From the NCBI RefSeq assembly GCF_902728235.1, contig NZ_CACVBO010000001.1, positions 3,496,001 through 3,560,000 of the forward strand: 64,000 nucleotides of DNA, read 5' to 3'. This document shows positions 8,157 to 17,818 of this stretch, in pieces. The translations under genes and the position numbers were made by a program. A model generated the notes under the pieces. That model was not told where the DNA came from and did not search any database. It was given only the letters and a program-made list of their open reading frames with translations. Source of the DNA: Lentimonas sp. CC4 (GTDB lineage Bacteria > Verrucomicrobiota > Verrucomicrobiia > Opitutales > Coraliomargaritaceae). Numbering within the stretch: position 1 is the first letter of the stretch; the number at the start of each line of letters is the position of its first letter.

Positions 8157-10709
8157 TTACTTATCAAATTCGAACATCACAGCTTCCTGTCCGCGCCAAA
8201 CTTTGACCGTATGCTTTCCAGGTCGAAGTCTCTCGATGATCCGCGAAAAATCACGGGCCCCAGCAGTCGATGCTCGATCAAGCAATAGCACGACATCCCC
8301 GCTCTTGAACCCATAGTTTGATAATTGGCTGCCAACGGGCACATCCACGAGATACGTGCCAATCGTTTCCTGCATGCCGGTTGCACTGACATCCGCTAAG
8401 CTACTCAGCGAGCGAATCGTCGATCCGAGCACCTTCGCGTCGCGCGGTGCAGCATAGACGTTCGTGGCAAACCGTTCAGGCATGCGAAAGGACGGTGTTT
8501 CTGCCTGTGCTTTCAAGTGTTGCGAAGTCACTCCAAACCCAGTCATCGGGAAATTCTCAAATCCCACTTTCAGTGCGGGTGAGTCAGCTGCGACGGTAAA
8601 GTCCCCGACCTCTGGTGCCACGAAGCGAGCATTGCCATATAAACTATGGGCATCGTCCAAGGTCTGTTTCTGCAGGGCGACGGCGGGCTCTGTTTTCCGA
8701 GCCGCTGGATTATGCGCGAAGGTATAATCGCGAATGCCTCCCCAAAGCGTTGGATTTGAAGCAGAATAGATGGTCTTGCCCGCCACCACATTGCGCTCAA
8801 ACACATCAGCCGTAGGTTTCGGGTAAGGCACATTACAAGTGTATCCGCCCATCACGACATTGTTGGTCACGATGCGCTTGTAGCCTTCTCGTGTCTTGAG
8901 GCCACCCCCCAAGCAGAGGTTGTTGTAGATCTCATAATTCGAGGAACCATCGTCGAGATCAATGTCCCAGCCGTGGTCACAGTGCATCCGATTATGACGC
9001 ATGATCGTGGTTTGATACGCATCCCAGAACGGTGACTCTGGATATTTATCGACGTAGAAGCTAATGAGCGACTTACCATTTTCGTCCAATTCATTCGGGC
9101 CAGCTGGCATGGCACTATGCCAAATCCGATCACGCCCCCAGCTATTAAACGCACCGTGGTCATGTGTCTCCAAGACCGTCTCGAAGCAATCATTCCATTC
9201 GATCACATGTCCACCCCATGTTCCGTCGCAGACATTAATCGCCGCTCGTGGTGTATGGCTAATCGTATTATGGCGCACGGTGATTCTAGATGCCATCGAT
9301 AGATTCACCCCTGCAGCCTGCTTCTCAAAACGGCCACAAAGCATCATCAAATTATCCTCTACTAAACAGTCAGCGGGATAGTCCTCGGACTTCGGACCCA
9401 CCTCCGTATCAATCACATCCAGTGGTCGAGCCGCTGCACCGAAACTAAAGGCAGGGTCACGCACGGCTGCAAATGAGCCGACAAAGACCACATCCGAAGC
9501 ACCATTTTCACGAAACAGGTTTCCACGAACAACGGTGCCACGATTGTAGCTATCGACTAAGACCGCATTGCCTCCGAGCTCTTCGAAGTCGCAGCCCTCG
9601 ATCACAACCGCTTCCGTGCCACGCAGATGAACTGCGGCGCCACGATAGACGCTCCAATCACTACGAAGTAGTGGCTCGATGGTATCCATAAAGGTCCGAG
9701 CGGTGCCTCTAAAGCTGATCCCTTCCAGACGGATATGTTTCACCGCCTCGGTAGTCTCATAGTTCTTCACGCTCGTCACCTTCAAGCCATTGCCGCTGTC
9801 AACGATATCCATCGTCGCGACCGGTTGTTTATGCGCGCCGTAGAATTCGATCAGATGCTTGAGCTGTAACACTGCTTCAAACTGTGCCGATGCCATATCC
9901 ACACCCTTCGCAGGTTGATAATACAGCCAGCCACCCTGGGCATCGTGATACCATTCGCCCGGCGCATCGAGTTCTTCGAAGATATTCTCAATCATCCGGT
10001 AAGAACGATGCGCAGATCGATGACGATTGTTCTGCCAGCCGCCCTCGAACAGCAGCTCTCCCTTCGCATCCTTACCCAAGACGCGGTAATGCTGACTGCC
10101 CCACAGTCCTCCGTGCATGCCATGCATGAAGGCTCCAGTTGGGTCGGCCCACTCTTTCGCTTTGCTGGCATCCCATGCATCCGGTGTGCAGCCATCGTAG
10201 GGAGCGTTACCCGCTTTACCACCTACGTGTTTTTGATTTGGCCCCAACACATAGCCGGCTCCGAGGTCTGGATAACGCGCCAAAATTTGGCGACTCCCAT
10301 TCACAATCAATTGATCGATCGCATCCATCTCGCCGACCTGCGTGCGATAGATGCCATCCTGCCACAGTTCCCACTCACTGGTAATCGTTTGCGCGCCAGT
10401 CAACACGACGTCCGCTCCGTCGACCGCACGGTAGGTCACAGGATATGCCTCACTGCCACTATCCGCAGGCGTGAAGGTTACCGGTTCGCTCAAGCGATAG
10501 ACGCCCGCGGCGAAAATCACTTCGCACGGCTCTGTCCCCAGCTTGCCACTGTCACGCAGCAAATCACGTGCGGCTGTGATGGTGGCCACTGGCTGTGTCT
10601 TTGTGCCTGCCTGACTATCATTCCCAACCGGGCTGACATAAATATCCAATGCATGGACGGAGCACGATGCCGCCAACAGGCCGGCTATAGTAAAAAACGT
10701 TCTGTTCAT
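8157..10709 (-). CDS. GH141-like right-handed beta-helix glycosidase with C-terminal PDZ-like domain
   Basis: An 850-residue exported protein (signal peptide ends near HALD). The N-terminus IYVSPVGNDSQAGT, then PVATITAARDLLR, is the hallmark opening of GH141 and related parallel beta-helix proteins. The middle (about residues 330-650) is rich in beta-helix turns such as HNTISHTPRAAINV and YEIYNNLCLGGGL. Characterised GH141 members include a fucosidase and a xylanase, so alpha-L-fucosidase activity on fucoidan is plausible but not proven. Residues about 770-850 (TYLVDVPVGSQLSNYGFKSG, then KHTVKVWRG) look like a PDZ fold, which is unusual on such an enzyme. It is 6 nt downstream of the propeller lipoprotein gene. 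A non-enzymatic beta-helix protein cannot be excluded. Confidence 0.8.
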   Translation of the reverse strand: MNRTFFTIAGLLAASCSVHALDIYVSPVGNDSQAGTKTQPVATITAARDLLRDSGKLGTEPCEVIFAAGVYRLSEPVTFTPADSGSEAYPVTYRAVDGADVVLTGAQTITSEWELWQDGIYRTQVGEMDAIDQLIVNGSRQILARYPDLGAGYVLGPNQKHVGGKAGNAPYDGCTPDAWDASKAKEWADPTGAFMHGMHGGLWGSQHYRVLGKDAKGELLFEGGWQNNRHRSAHRSYRMIENIFEELDAPGEWYHDAQGGWLYYQPAKGVDMASAQFEAVLQLKHLIEFYGAHKQPVATMDIVDSGNGLKVTSVKNYETTEAVKHIRLEGISFRGTARTFMDTIEPLLRSDWSVYRGAAVHLRGTEAVVIEGCDFEELGGNAVLVDSYNRGTVVRGNLFRENGASDVVFVGSFAAVRDPAFSFGAAARPLDVIDTEVGPKSEDYPADCLVEDNLMMLCGRFEKQAAGVNLSMASRITVRHNTISHTPRAAINVCDGTWGGHVIEWNDCFETVLETHDHGAFNSWGRDRIWHSAMPAGPNELDENGKSLISFYVDKYPESPFWDAYQTTIMRHNRMHCDHGWDIDLDDGSSNYEIYNNLCLGGGLKTREGYKRIVTNNVVMGGYTCNVPYPKPTADVFERNVVAGKTIYSASNPTLWGGIRDYTFAHNPAARKTEPAVALQKQTLDDAHSLYGNARFVAPEVGDFTVAADSPALKVGFENFPMTGFGVTSQHLKAQAETPSFRMPERFATNVYAAPRDAKVLGSTIRSLSSLADVSATGMQETIGTYLVDVPVGSQLSNYGFKSGDVVLLLDRASTAGARDFSRIIERLRPGKHTVKVWRGQEAVMFEFDK

Positions 10710-10715
10710 AATCTT

Positions 10716-12290
10716 TTATTCAGAAAAAGTTAGCGTAATTTTATCGAGTTGGGGTTTGGAATCATTGCTGGTGGTATCACTGATCTTCACTTCAAACTGG
10801 AAGCCATAGCCCTCAGGCAAACTGGAGAGATCCAGTTGCGCTGGAGTCTTGGCCACCTGTTTCGCAAAACCAGGAATGGCGGCATACGTTTCATTCACTT
10901 CCTGCCAATCCGTCCATTCATTGACGGAGCCGTCTTTATTGGTGTCCACACCCACACGGACAGTCACGCCTTTCACCCAAGGGCCTGGACTTACGAAATC
11001 CTGCTTCGTCTGAGTCACCAGATAGAATTGCCCCTCTGCGAACATGATGTCGGGATCAGGGTGTCCTTGTCCAACATTCCCGCAGAAGGTGAACTGCTCA
11101 TTGATATCGGAAGAAGTAAACCATGCAACACTCATGGCATTCCTATCGCCATGTGCAGTGGCGGGGTCGAAATCACCGAAGAGATAATACTGACCACCAA
11201 TAGCAATGGCCGCCCAGTCACCAAAAGCGTCCTGCGCTGGCTCGTGGATTTCGTATTCTCCATACGCACGAATATCGCCCTTTTTAATTCTTTGTCTCGG
11301 AATATCCTCCGGCACGACCTTCGTGGGAAATTCGTCCTTACGCGGTCCTCGATGCCAGTGCGGATGGAAATACTCGCCCATTTTTCCAGTCGGATTCGTG
11401 CGTTCATCGACCGCAGGAGGCAGTATTTTGAAATCCCCTTTGCCATCCTTGCTCACCGCATGCATCGCGAGCGGCGAATCCCACGCATGCGTGGACGCAT
11501 CGATCGGGCTCCAGTCCTCCAGAATCAGATGAAAGTTCCCGTCCAGATCGCGAATGATCGCGCAATCAGATCCATGCGTAGGATCGTGAAAAGCCATTCC
11601 CATATCTACACCCGGCTCGCCATCCGTTAAATCAGCATCAATTGCCAAATGTGGGTCTTGGTCATTGGGATTATCATAATAAAGATACACCTGACCATCC
11701 ACGAGTTCAGCAGTAGTGGCGTTCCCTGCGATCGGAGGCGACACCGGCCCATGGAATACCCAATTCTCCATGTCACGACTTTGCCAACCATAGTAGCCGC
11801 CTCGCTTCGGATCCATTCCTCCTGGGGCGATAAAAACATTCGGGTTCTTCGTGCTCATGAGCGGCACATCAAACCCTTCTAAAGTCGCCGATGCGACAGC
11901 CGCTTCATCTTTGCTCTTTTTATAACCACCAAACAACCAGTAATCATCTTCACCCATGCGTAAGAATATAGGTGCATTCGATAGACTTTTCGGTCCGATA
12001 TCCCCGATAGGATTCCAATTGTGCCACCCCGTTGACTGATCGATCGTGATCGACTCAGCAGAGCGTTTCTCATCAAACTGCTTAATCACGCTCGACAGCA
12101 CCGCGGCCTTCCCTGTCGGGCTGGCCAATCCATCGGAAAGCTCTACCCCATTCTTCTCCACGAGGCTTTCGTTCCAATCAGCTTGCGTATCAATCGTCCA
12201 AGTCTGATTGGTTTGCTGTTTTTGGCCCTCACAACTGAGCGCAGCAGCCAGCAGAAAGAAGGGGAATATTTTAATTGTTTTCATTTTCAT
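10716..12290 (-). CDS. Putative five-bladed beta-propeller lipoprotein (glycosidase-like)
   Basis: A 524-residue protein. The N-terminus MKMKTIKIFPFFLLAAALSC followed by EGQKQQTNQ resembles a lipoprotein signal, though the box A-L-S-C is not ideal. Repeated propeller-type segments are visible: FLRMGEDDYWLFGGY, QVYLYYDNPNDQDPHLA, CAIIRDLDGNFHLILEDW, YYLFGDFDP and DPDIMFAEGQFYLVTQ. These resemble GH43/GH117-type and related propeller hydrolases, but I cannot assign a family. The residues after about 430 form a beta-rich accessory domain. Its position between sulfatases and fucosidase-like genes suggests a role at the outer membrane in binding or cleaving the same glycan. Confidence 0.6.
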   Translation of the reverse strand: MKMKTIKIFPFFLLAAALSCEGQKQQTNQTWTIDTQADWNESLVEKNGVELSDGLASPTGKAAVLSSVIKQFDEKRSAESITIDQSTGWHNWNPIGDIGPKSLSNAPIFLRMGEDDYWLFGGYKKSKDEAAVASATLEGFDVPLMSTKNPNVFIAPGGMDPKRGGYYGWQSRDMENWVFHGPVSPPIAGNATTAELVDGQVYLYYDNPNDQDPHLAIDADLTDGEPGVDMGMAFHDPTHGSDCAIIRDLDGNFHLILEDWSPIDASTHAWDSPLAMHAVSKDGKGDFKILPPAVDERTNPTGKMGEYFHPHWHRGPRKDEFPTKVVPEDIPRQRIKKGDIRAYGEYEIHEPAQDAFGDWAAIAIGGQYYLFGDFDPATAHGDRNAMSVAWFTSSDINEQFTFCGNVGQGHPDPDIMFAEGQFYLVTQTKQDFVSPGPWVKGVTVRVGVDTNKDGSVNEWTDWQEVNETYAAIPGFAKQVAKTPAQLDLSSLPEGYGFQFEVKISDTTSNDSKPQLDKITLTFSE

Positions 12291-12304
12291 AGTAACACTG
12301 GCAC

Positions 12305-13876
12305 TTAAGGTTTTGCTGTGGCTTGAGTATGGAGCGTCTCAGTCTGCTGGCGCAGATTAGATAGAATAGTCGCGTATTCTGGATTCGCAATGAGGTTGTT
12401 CTGTTCGTTAGGATCCGCCTCCAAATCATAGAGCTCCTCTACTTGAGGATTGTGTTCGTAGTAGCTAAAGTATTTGAAACGCTTGGTGACTACCCCACGA
12501 CTCCGGTAAGAACGGTTCTTCGCTATAATATCCTTATTGATCGCTTCAAAATCAGCTGTTTTTCCAGCCCTCTGAGCCACGACTCCAGCCGAATGAACCT
12601 CTTGAATGAACAGGTTCTCGATAAAATTCGCGTCACGCCATTGGCTCAGGTCTTCCGTCCCATCAAGAATCCCCGTTAAGCTTTTCCCCTGCATCTTGGC
12701 AGGCACTTTCACTCCTGCTAGGGTCAGGATGGTTGGCGCATAATCGGTAGAGGAAACGAGAGGATCTACACGCTTCCCTTTTCCTTCACCTGCCACACGT
12801 CCATCCCAGATGATTAAGGGCGCTTTAATCGACTCTTCGAAGAGCAAACACTTATCATAGATCCCTTGGGAACCATGCTGCCGACCATTATCACTGGTGT
12901 AAATAATAACCGTGTTATCGAGCACCTTCATCTCTTTGAGCTTCTCAATCAATCTTGCCACTTGGGTATCGACGGTCACACCTTGCGCCGCGAAGCGTCT
13001 TGCGAGGGTCTGGTAGAGTTCCGGGGTGCTCGTTCTCTGGAGGTGGAGTTTATAGCCCCTCGCATTTTTCTGGACGACCTCAGGCAGCTTTTTGTTAGCT
13101 CCTTCGACCCAGTTAGCAGGGACGGTCATTTCCGTCTTCTCGAAGAGCGCCTTATCTGGAACGTGCATGTCTTGATCTCTGTCATTCTTGACCGCATCAA
13201 AGCTGATCGAGAGAATAAACGGCTGATCTGCTGGCTGCGTTTCGAGGAAGCGGATCATGGAGTCCCCTTTTTTAAGGGTGCGCTCTGTGCGCGCTCGGCC
13301 TTTTGATAAATTGTCAAAGGTCTCAGGAGTCTCGGCCCAGCGACCACCACCAAAGTTCGTATGTCCTCTATTTGCATCAAAGTAGTCAAAGTGCTTTTTT
13401 AATTCCGCTATAGCGAGCTTGTCACCACCCTCTATGTAAAAGCCGAACTTACCGATAAAACCACTGCGATACCCCGATGCCTTCAGTCGAGCATGATAAG
13501 TATCAGCCAAGTCTTCGCTAGAAACCGGCGTGTCATGCGGGTAGGTAAAGCCACTGTTATGGCTCGCGAAGTATCGACCAGTCATGATGCTCACCCGACT
13601 CGGCATACAGATCGCTACCGCATGATAAGCCTTATCAAAAATGACCCCCTCTGACGCCAATCGATCAATCGTTACCGTCTTAAACTCAGGGCGACCGTAG
13701 CAACCAAACGTGTCCCATCGCTGGTCATCGGTCATCAGGAACACAATGTTTGGTTTCGACAAGCTCACCGCAGGCGCGCTCACCACAGCTGGCTGAGCGT
13801 CTCCAAACAATGACAAGGGCAGCAACGCGGCCAGTGCACCGATTTTTAGAAGAGATATAAGGTTTCGATTTTTCAC
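12305..13876 (-). CDS. Sulfatase, exported (CMPSR type)
   Basis: A 523-residue type I sulfatase. The signal peptide (MKNRNLISLLK, then GALAALLPLSLFGD) is nearly the same as that of 6529-8100, and a short Ala/Val linker follows. The core starts at KPNIVFLMTDDQRWD with the Asp pair. Formylglycine Cys90 lies in C-M-P-S-R followed by VSIMTGRY, and YTSDNGRQHG carries the metal ligands. The C-terminal part has FKYFSYYEHNPQVEELYDL, typical of sulfatases with the DDQ signature. It differs clearly from both alternating types A and B. It sits 25 nt after the GH95-like gene and 14 nt before the propeller gene. Confidence 0.95.
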   Translation of the reverse strand: MKNRNLISLLKIGALAALLPLSLFGDAQPAVVSAPAVSLSKPNIVFLMTDDQRWDTFGCYGRPEFKTVTIDRLASEGVIFDKAYHAVAICMPSRVSIMTGRYFASHNSGFTYPHDTPVSSEDLADTYHARLKASGYRSGFIGKFGFYIEGGDKLAIAELKKHFDYFDANRGHTNFGGGRWAETPETFDNLSKGRARTERTLKKGDSMIRFLETQPADQPFILSISFDAVKNDRDQDMHVPDKALFEKTEMTVPANWVEGANKKLPEVVQKNARGYKLHLQRTSTPELYQTLARRFAAQGVTVDTQVARLIEKLKEMKVLDNTVIIYTSDNGRQHGSQGIYDKCLLFEESIKAPLIIWDGRVAGEGKGKRVDPLVSSTDYAPTILTLAGVKVPAKMQGKSLTGILDGTEDLSQWRDANFIENLFIQEVHSAGVVAQRAGKTADFEAINKDIIAKNRSYRSRGVVTKRFKYFSYYEHNPQVEELYDLEADPNEQNNLIANPEYATILSNLRQQTETLHTQATAKP

Positions 13877-13901
13877 TATAATTACAATTTGTCTTACGGC
13901 C

Positions 13902-16205
13902 TTAATTCAATCCGAAGCTGTTACAGTTCTCTGGCAAGGCGTTGACGGGTGCGACCTGTGCCACATCGACATGATCCGCGTAGAAAATCGCCTGGTCTCC
14001 TGCTTGCATCGCCACTTCGAAACGACCATCCGGCAGACGCGTGACGGCGGACTTCGCGATGCCTTCCACACGTTTAGGCTGGAAGTCCAACTTCAGGAAA
14101 CACGGCTCGCCGGCATTACTTTTGATCGAAACAAATTGAGTGACTCCGTCCTTACGACTGGCACTGATCTCAAATCCGCCGGGTGCGAGGAACTGATCGA
14201 AGACGACATCCTGCCAGACCTCCGGAACCGCTGGAAAGACTCGAATGGTTCCATTCCAGGTTTGCAGCACCATTAGCTGCATCGAATCGCAGAGCGAAAA
14301 CGGCGTCTCTGTCACTGGCTGAATCCGTCCCGTTTCAGTATACATCGTGGTGCGGTGGATGCGCGTGGCATTCTTTGGGTTGAGCTCATGCATGCGCATA
14401 AACATATCCAAATACTTAGCAGCACGCTCAGCATCGCCTTGCAGTGCGGCCATCGAAGCCCCTCCCGTATAGGCGTAGCCAGTTAAGCCGCGGTCGAAGT
14501 AACTCGTCCAATGATCCACCGACTTCTGAATCAACTCCTGATTCTCTGGCTGCTCCATGTGCAATGTGTTCAGTGGATGAATCGCGAGTAAGTGCGAATA
14601 GTGACGGTGCGGCTTGGCAAAAGGAAAATCTGCCGCAACCATGAGCCCATTCTCGTCCGTCGGATAGTCTGCCAACCGAGCCACGATATCTTTCCATTTC
14701 GGCAAAAGCGGGTCATTGATGCCATAGCGCTCGTCGATTTGAATCAAGGTTTGGCACCCCCATCGGAAGAGCGACAGATTGTAGGTGCAATCGATACCGC
14801 CACCGTATTCGGGTGATTTTGTATTTGGTAGATGGATACGACCATCCTCGCCCTCATACATATTAAAAACGTAGTAATTCACCGCTTTCGTAAGCAACGG
14901 GAAATATTTCTCCTGCACACGCTCTTCGTCCATTGTGCGCTCTAAGAACATCCAGTAATTATGGCAGAGCCAAGTAAAGTCACCCATGAACCCCAGGCGT
15001 TCGCCCAGTGGACTATCAAAGGTCTGAGGAGAAATCGAACCAGTCGCAGCTGCCTGCCCTTTGTATTTCGCAGGCATATTGGCGACAAACGTATCAAAGG
15101 ACTCATCCATCTTGGTGAAGAGACTTTCGGCGACTTCGAGACGGTTGGCAGTGGATAAGAACCAGTAAGAAAGCTGTGTATTCAAATCAAACCAACCATT
15201 GGCCCAAGCGGTGTTCTCCACCATCCACGGCCCCATCACATCCATATACGCACGCCCTTGACGCGCACCAGATCCGAATTTGTAGACCTGAATCCAATAG
15301 AAACTCTCCATCTCGGTATCACTGAGACTCAGAAAGCTTTGCGGGTAGTAGTCGTGCCACCAGACTCGGTGACGCGTCACGAGGCTTTCCCACGATTCAT
15401 CCACCACCGCTTTCAAATGATTGACCGCGTCTTGTGTCGCGGTCGCTTCAGGCGAGCTGTGTTCGATCGAGACACGCAGCTCCGTGCCACCATTCGGCTG
15501 AGACTTGACCGACCATGCCGTGCCGATCTCTCCGCCGACAACGAGCGCCTGCTTGGAAACCGAATAGCCGTCGATCTTCGTCAGGACAGGGTCCGGATTG
15601 TATTCGTAAGGTGCCGCTGCCCAACCCTGACGTGACGAGTGCGCCTTATCCCCTTGTTCCGCGACCATAATTTCTGCCTGTAGGCGCGCGGGAGCGATGG
15701 CTCTGAGCGGCACGAAATCGAGTGCAATCGTCGCTTCGCCTCCACTCGGCTGCAAGCGGTAGAGAATCAGCATGTCATCACTGTGCACCAAGGCTTGTAG
15801 ATCAATGGCTCCCTTATCGGTTAAGATTCGGCCACGTGCTTCTGCGTTATAGAGATCGAGTCGGCCTTCAAAACCAGTGATCTTGCCGATCGTCTTCAGT
15901 GTGAAATAACCATTCGGGAGCCGAGACTTTGTAATGAAAGGCGCTCCCTTTTTCTTATTATCCTCAACATCACTGCGACCTAGGCTAATACGTAGGGTAT
16001 GATCGTCCATCTGGTGCAACATCGACCCTAACATGCCATTGCCCATAAAGGGGCCATCATGCCAAGCCTGTGGCATTTCCGTCCAGACCAGATCATGGCG
16101 AGCGATAAACTCTGGCCAATCCACGTCGGACTTCACTTCGGCGGAGAGCGATGAGGCACTGAAGATAACCATCAAGAGGATGCTTTTTTTTATCCAATCT
16201 TTCAT
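13902..16205 (-). CDS. GH95-like alpha-L-fucosidase/galactosidase
   Basis: A 767-residue exported protein (signal peptide ending SLSA). It has the GH95 layout: an N-terminal beta-sandwich beginning with WHDGPFMGNGMLGSMLHQ, an (alpha/alpha)6 barrel containing HRHYSHLLAIHPL and a glycine-rich GYAYTGGASMAALQGDAERA helix segment, and a C-terminal beta domain. Family members cleave alpha-1,2-linked fucose or galactose by inversion. The PHRHYSHL motif corresponds to the conserved catalytic-domain HRHxSHL of GH95. The tail after residue 740 is not catalytic. Flanked by sulfatases at 27 and 25 nt, it most likely acts after or between desulfation steps on a fucose-containing glycan. Confidence 0.8.
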   Translation of the reverse strand: MKDWIKKSILLMVIFSASSLSAEVKSDVDWPEFIARHDLVWTEMPQAWHDGPFMGNGMLGSMLHQMDDHTLRISLGRSDVEDNKKKGAPFITKSRLPNGYFTLKTIGKITGFEGRLDLYNAEARGRILTDKGAIDLQALVHSDDMLILYRLQPSGGEATIALDFVPLRAIAPARLQAEIMVAEQGDKAHSSRQGWAAAPYEYNPDPVLTKIDGYSVSKQALVVGGEIGTAWSVKSQPNGGTELRVSIEHSSPEATATQDAVNHLKAVVDESWESLVTRHRVWWHDYYPQSFLSLSDTEMESFYWIQVYKFGSGARQGRAYMDVMGPWMVENTAWANGWFDLNTQLSYWFLSTANRLEVAESLFTKMDESFDTFVANMPAKYKGQAAATGSISPQTFDSPLGERLGFMGDFTWLCHNYWMFLERTMDEERVQEKYFPLLTKAVNYYVFNMYEGEDGRIHLPNTKSPEYGGGIDCTYNLSLFRWGCQTLIQIDERYGINDPLLPKWKDIVARLADYPTDENGLMVAADFPFAKPHRHYSHLLAIHPLNTLHMEQPENQELIQKSVDHWTSYFDRGLTGYAYTGGASMAALQGDAERAAKYLDMFMRMHELNPKNATRIHRTTMYTETGRIQPVTETPFSLCDSMQLMVLQTWNGTIRVFPAVPEVWQDVVFDQFLAPGGFEISASRKDGVTQFVSIKSNAGEPCFLKLDFQPKRVEGIAKSAVTRLPDGRFEVAMQAGDQAIFYADHVDVAQVAPVNALPENCNSFGLN

Positions 16206-16232
16206 TTTAATAAATTTATGCTTAAACCGCGA

Positions 16233-17795
16233 CTAGCGTTTCAGTTCTGTGACTAATTCATCACAGCGTGCGCGCTGCGCTTGTAAAATGGAGGCGAATT
16301 CAGGATTACTCGCTAAATTGCGCAGCTCCTTCGGATCCGACTCAAGGTCAAACAGTTCTTCATAGATCGGCGCTTCACCTGCGATACCATCGGGCAGATA
16401 CTGCTTACGATCTGCCTCCTTGCTGTAGTAACGGATGTATTTATAGCGCTCGCTGCGAACCGAGTCCTGCCGCGCGTAGCCTTGATCGGTGAACAAATTC
16501 TCAAGGAATACATCCTGACGCCAATCGACCTCCTGCCCTTCGATCAGTGGCACCATACTGACGCCCTGATAGGTATTCGGCACATCGATGCCGACCATAT
16601 CCAAGAGTGTCGCTGGTATGTCTTGCCCGACCACTAGATCCGTGCGTTGTTGACCGCGCTTTCCTTCCGGCAAAAAGGGTGAATAGACAATCAAAGGCAC
16701 ATGCACGGACTCTTCGTAAAGCATCGTCTTCCCGCCCAAGCCATGCTCGCCGTAGAGCAAGCCATTATCCGAAAAGACCACGATGATGGTATTCTCGGCG
16801 AGGTGCATCTCCTCCAGCATCGCCCGTAGATTTCCGACCATCTGATCGATGCCATACACTGCCCGCGCGGTCTTGAGCAAAGAACCTCGAAGCGAGTTTT
16901 CATTAAATTTGTAATATCCCGGTTGTTCCTCTCGAGTAATGACGTTTGCAGGCAACGTTAAATTGTTCGGATAGCCTTCTGGCACCTGAAACTGATTCTG
17001 CTTATACCGTGTCGAGTAAAACTCAGGATCTCCTGGCTTAGAGCCCATCCCTCCCAAGCTCGATTGATGCGGTAGGTTCAAGTTGATCCATGCACAGAAT
17101 GGCTTATCCGCATCACGCGGTTGCAACTGCTCTTTGATCGATGCATCCGCATTTTCATAGAAATAAGCGTAATCATTGTCCGAATTCAAATACGCCTGAA
17201 ACGCTTCAAACAAGGCTTCAGTCTGCGACTCATGCTTGAGGTTGGAGAAGATCTTACGCTTTTTCGCAGGATGAAACCCTAGGTGCCCTTCCCCGTAATA
17301 ACAGAAATCAATCGCCTTCTTCAGCGGTTTATTACTGCGATCCACGATCTTCGTATGGTGCTTGCCGATGAACGCAGTCGAATAGCCCGCCTGCTTCATT
17401 TGCATCAAGAAGCTATTCTCAAACGCCTCCTGCGACACATAATTATTCGAAACACTGGTAAAACCGATGCGGTTCTTACGTTCCCATTGCGAAGTGAAGA
17501 TATTCGCACGACTGGGGCCACAGATCGGGCTCGTCACAAAGGCCTGACTAAAGAAAACGCCTTCTTGCGCCAACTGGTCGAGATGCGGCGTTTCTGTAAC
17601 CGTATTCCCTGTTAACCCCATCGAGTCGAAACGTTGATCGTCCGTGAGGATGAACACGACGTTTGGTTTCGACACCTTCGACGAGCTCTGGGCGGGCAGG
17701 CCCTGGGCAGGTGCTCGATCAGCTGCGAGAGTAACCGTAGCAAAAACAAACGAACAAAGCAGCACGGCTGTCGTTCTAAGTGAGGTGTTTTTCAT
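16233..17795 (-). CDS. Sulfatase, exported (CGPSR type)
   Basis: A 520-residue type I sulfatase. I chose the ATG at 17795 because MKNTSLRTTAVLLCSFVFATVTLAA from there is a clean signal peptide; a GTG at 17819 would add eight residues and overlap the upstream TAG stop. Motifs are KPNVVFILTDDQRFD, formylglycine Cys92 in C-G-P-S-R, and VFSDNGLLYGEHG. The C-terminal segment reads YKYIRYYSKEADRKQYLP, then EELFDLESDP, close to the type at 12305. It is coupled to the preceding sulfatase gene and 27 nt upstream of the GH95-like gene. No strong ribosome-binding site precedes the ATG. Confidence 0.92.
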   Translation of the reverse strand: MKNTSLRTTAVLLCSFVFATVTLAADRAPAQGLPAQSSSKVSKPNVVFILTDDQRFDSMGLTGNTVTETPHLDQLAQEGVFFSQAFVTSPICGPSRANIFTSQWERKNRIGFTSVSNNYVSQEAFENSFLMQMKQAGYSTAFIGKHHTKIVDRSNKPLKKAIDFCYYGEGHLGFHPAKKRKIFSNLKHESQTEALFEAFQAYLNSDNDYAYFYENADASIKEQLQPRDADKPFCAWINLNLPHQSSLGGMGSKPGDPEFYSTRYKQNQFQVPEGYPNNLTLPANVITREEQPGYYKFNENSLRGSLLKTARAVYGIDQMVGNLRAMLEEMHLAENTIIVVFSDNGLLYGEHGLGGKTMLYEESVHVPLIVYSPFLPEGKRGQQRTDLVVGQDIPATLLDMVGIDVPNTYQGVSMVPLIEGQEVDWRQDVFLENLFTDQGYARQDSVRSERYKYIRYYSKEADRKQYLPDGIAGEAPIYEELFDLESDPKELRNLASNPEFASILQAQRARCDELVTELKR

Positions 17796-17818
17796 AAATT
17801 GAGCGGTCAAAATTGGCA

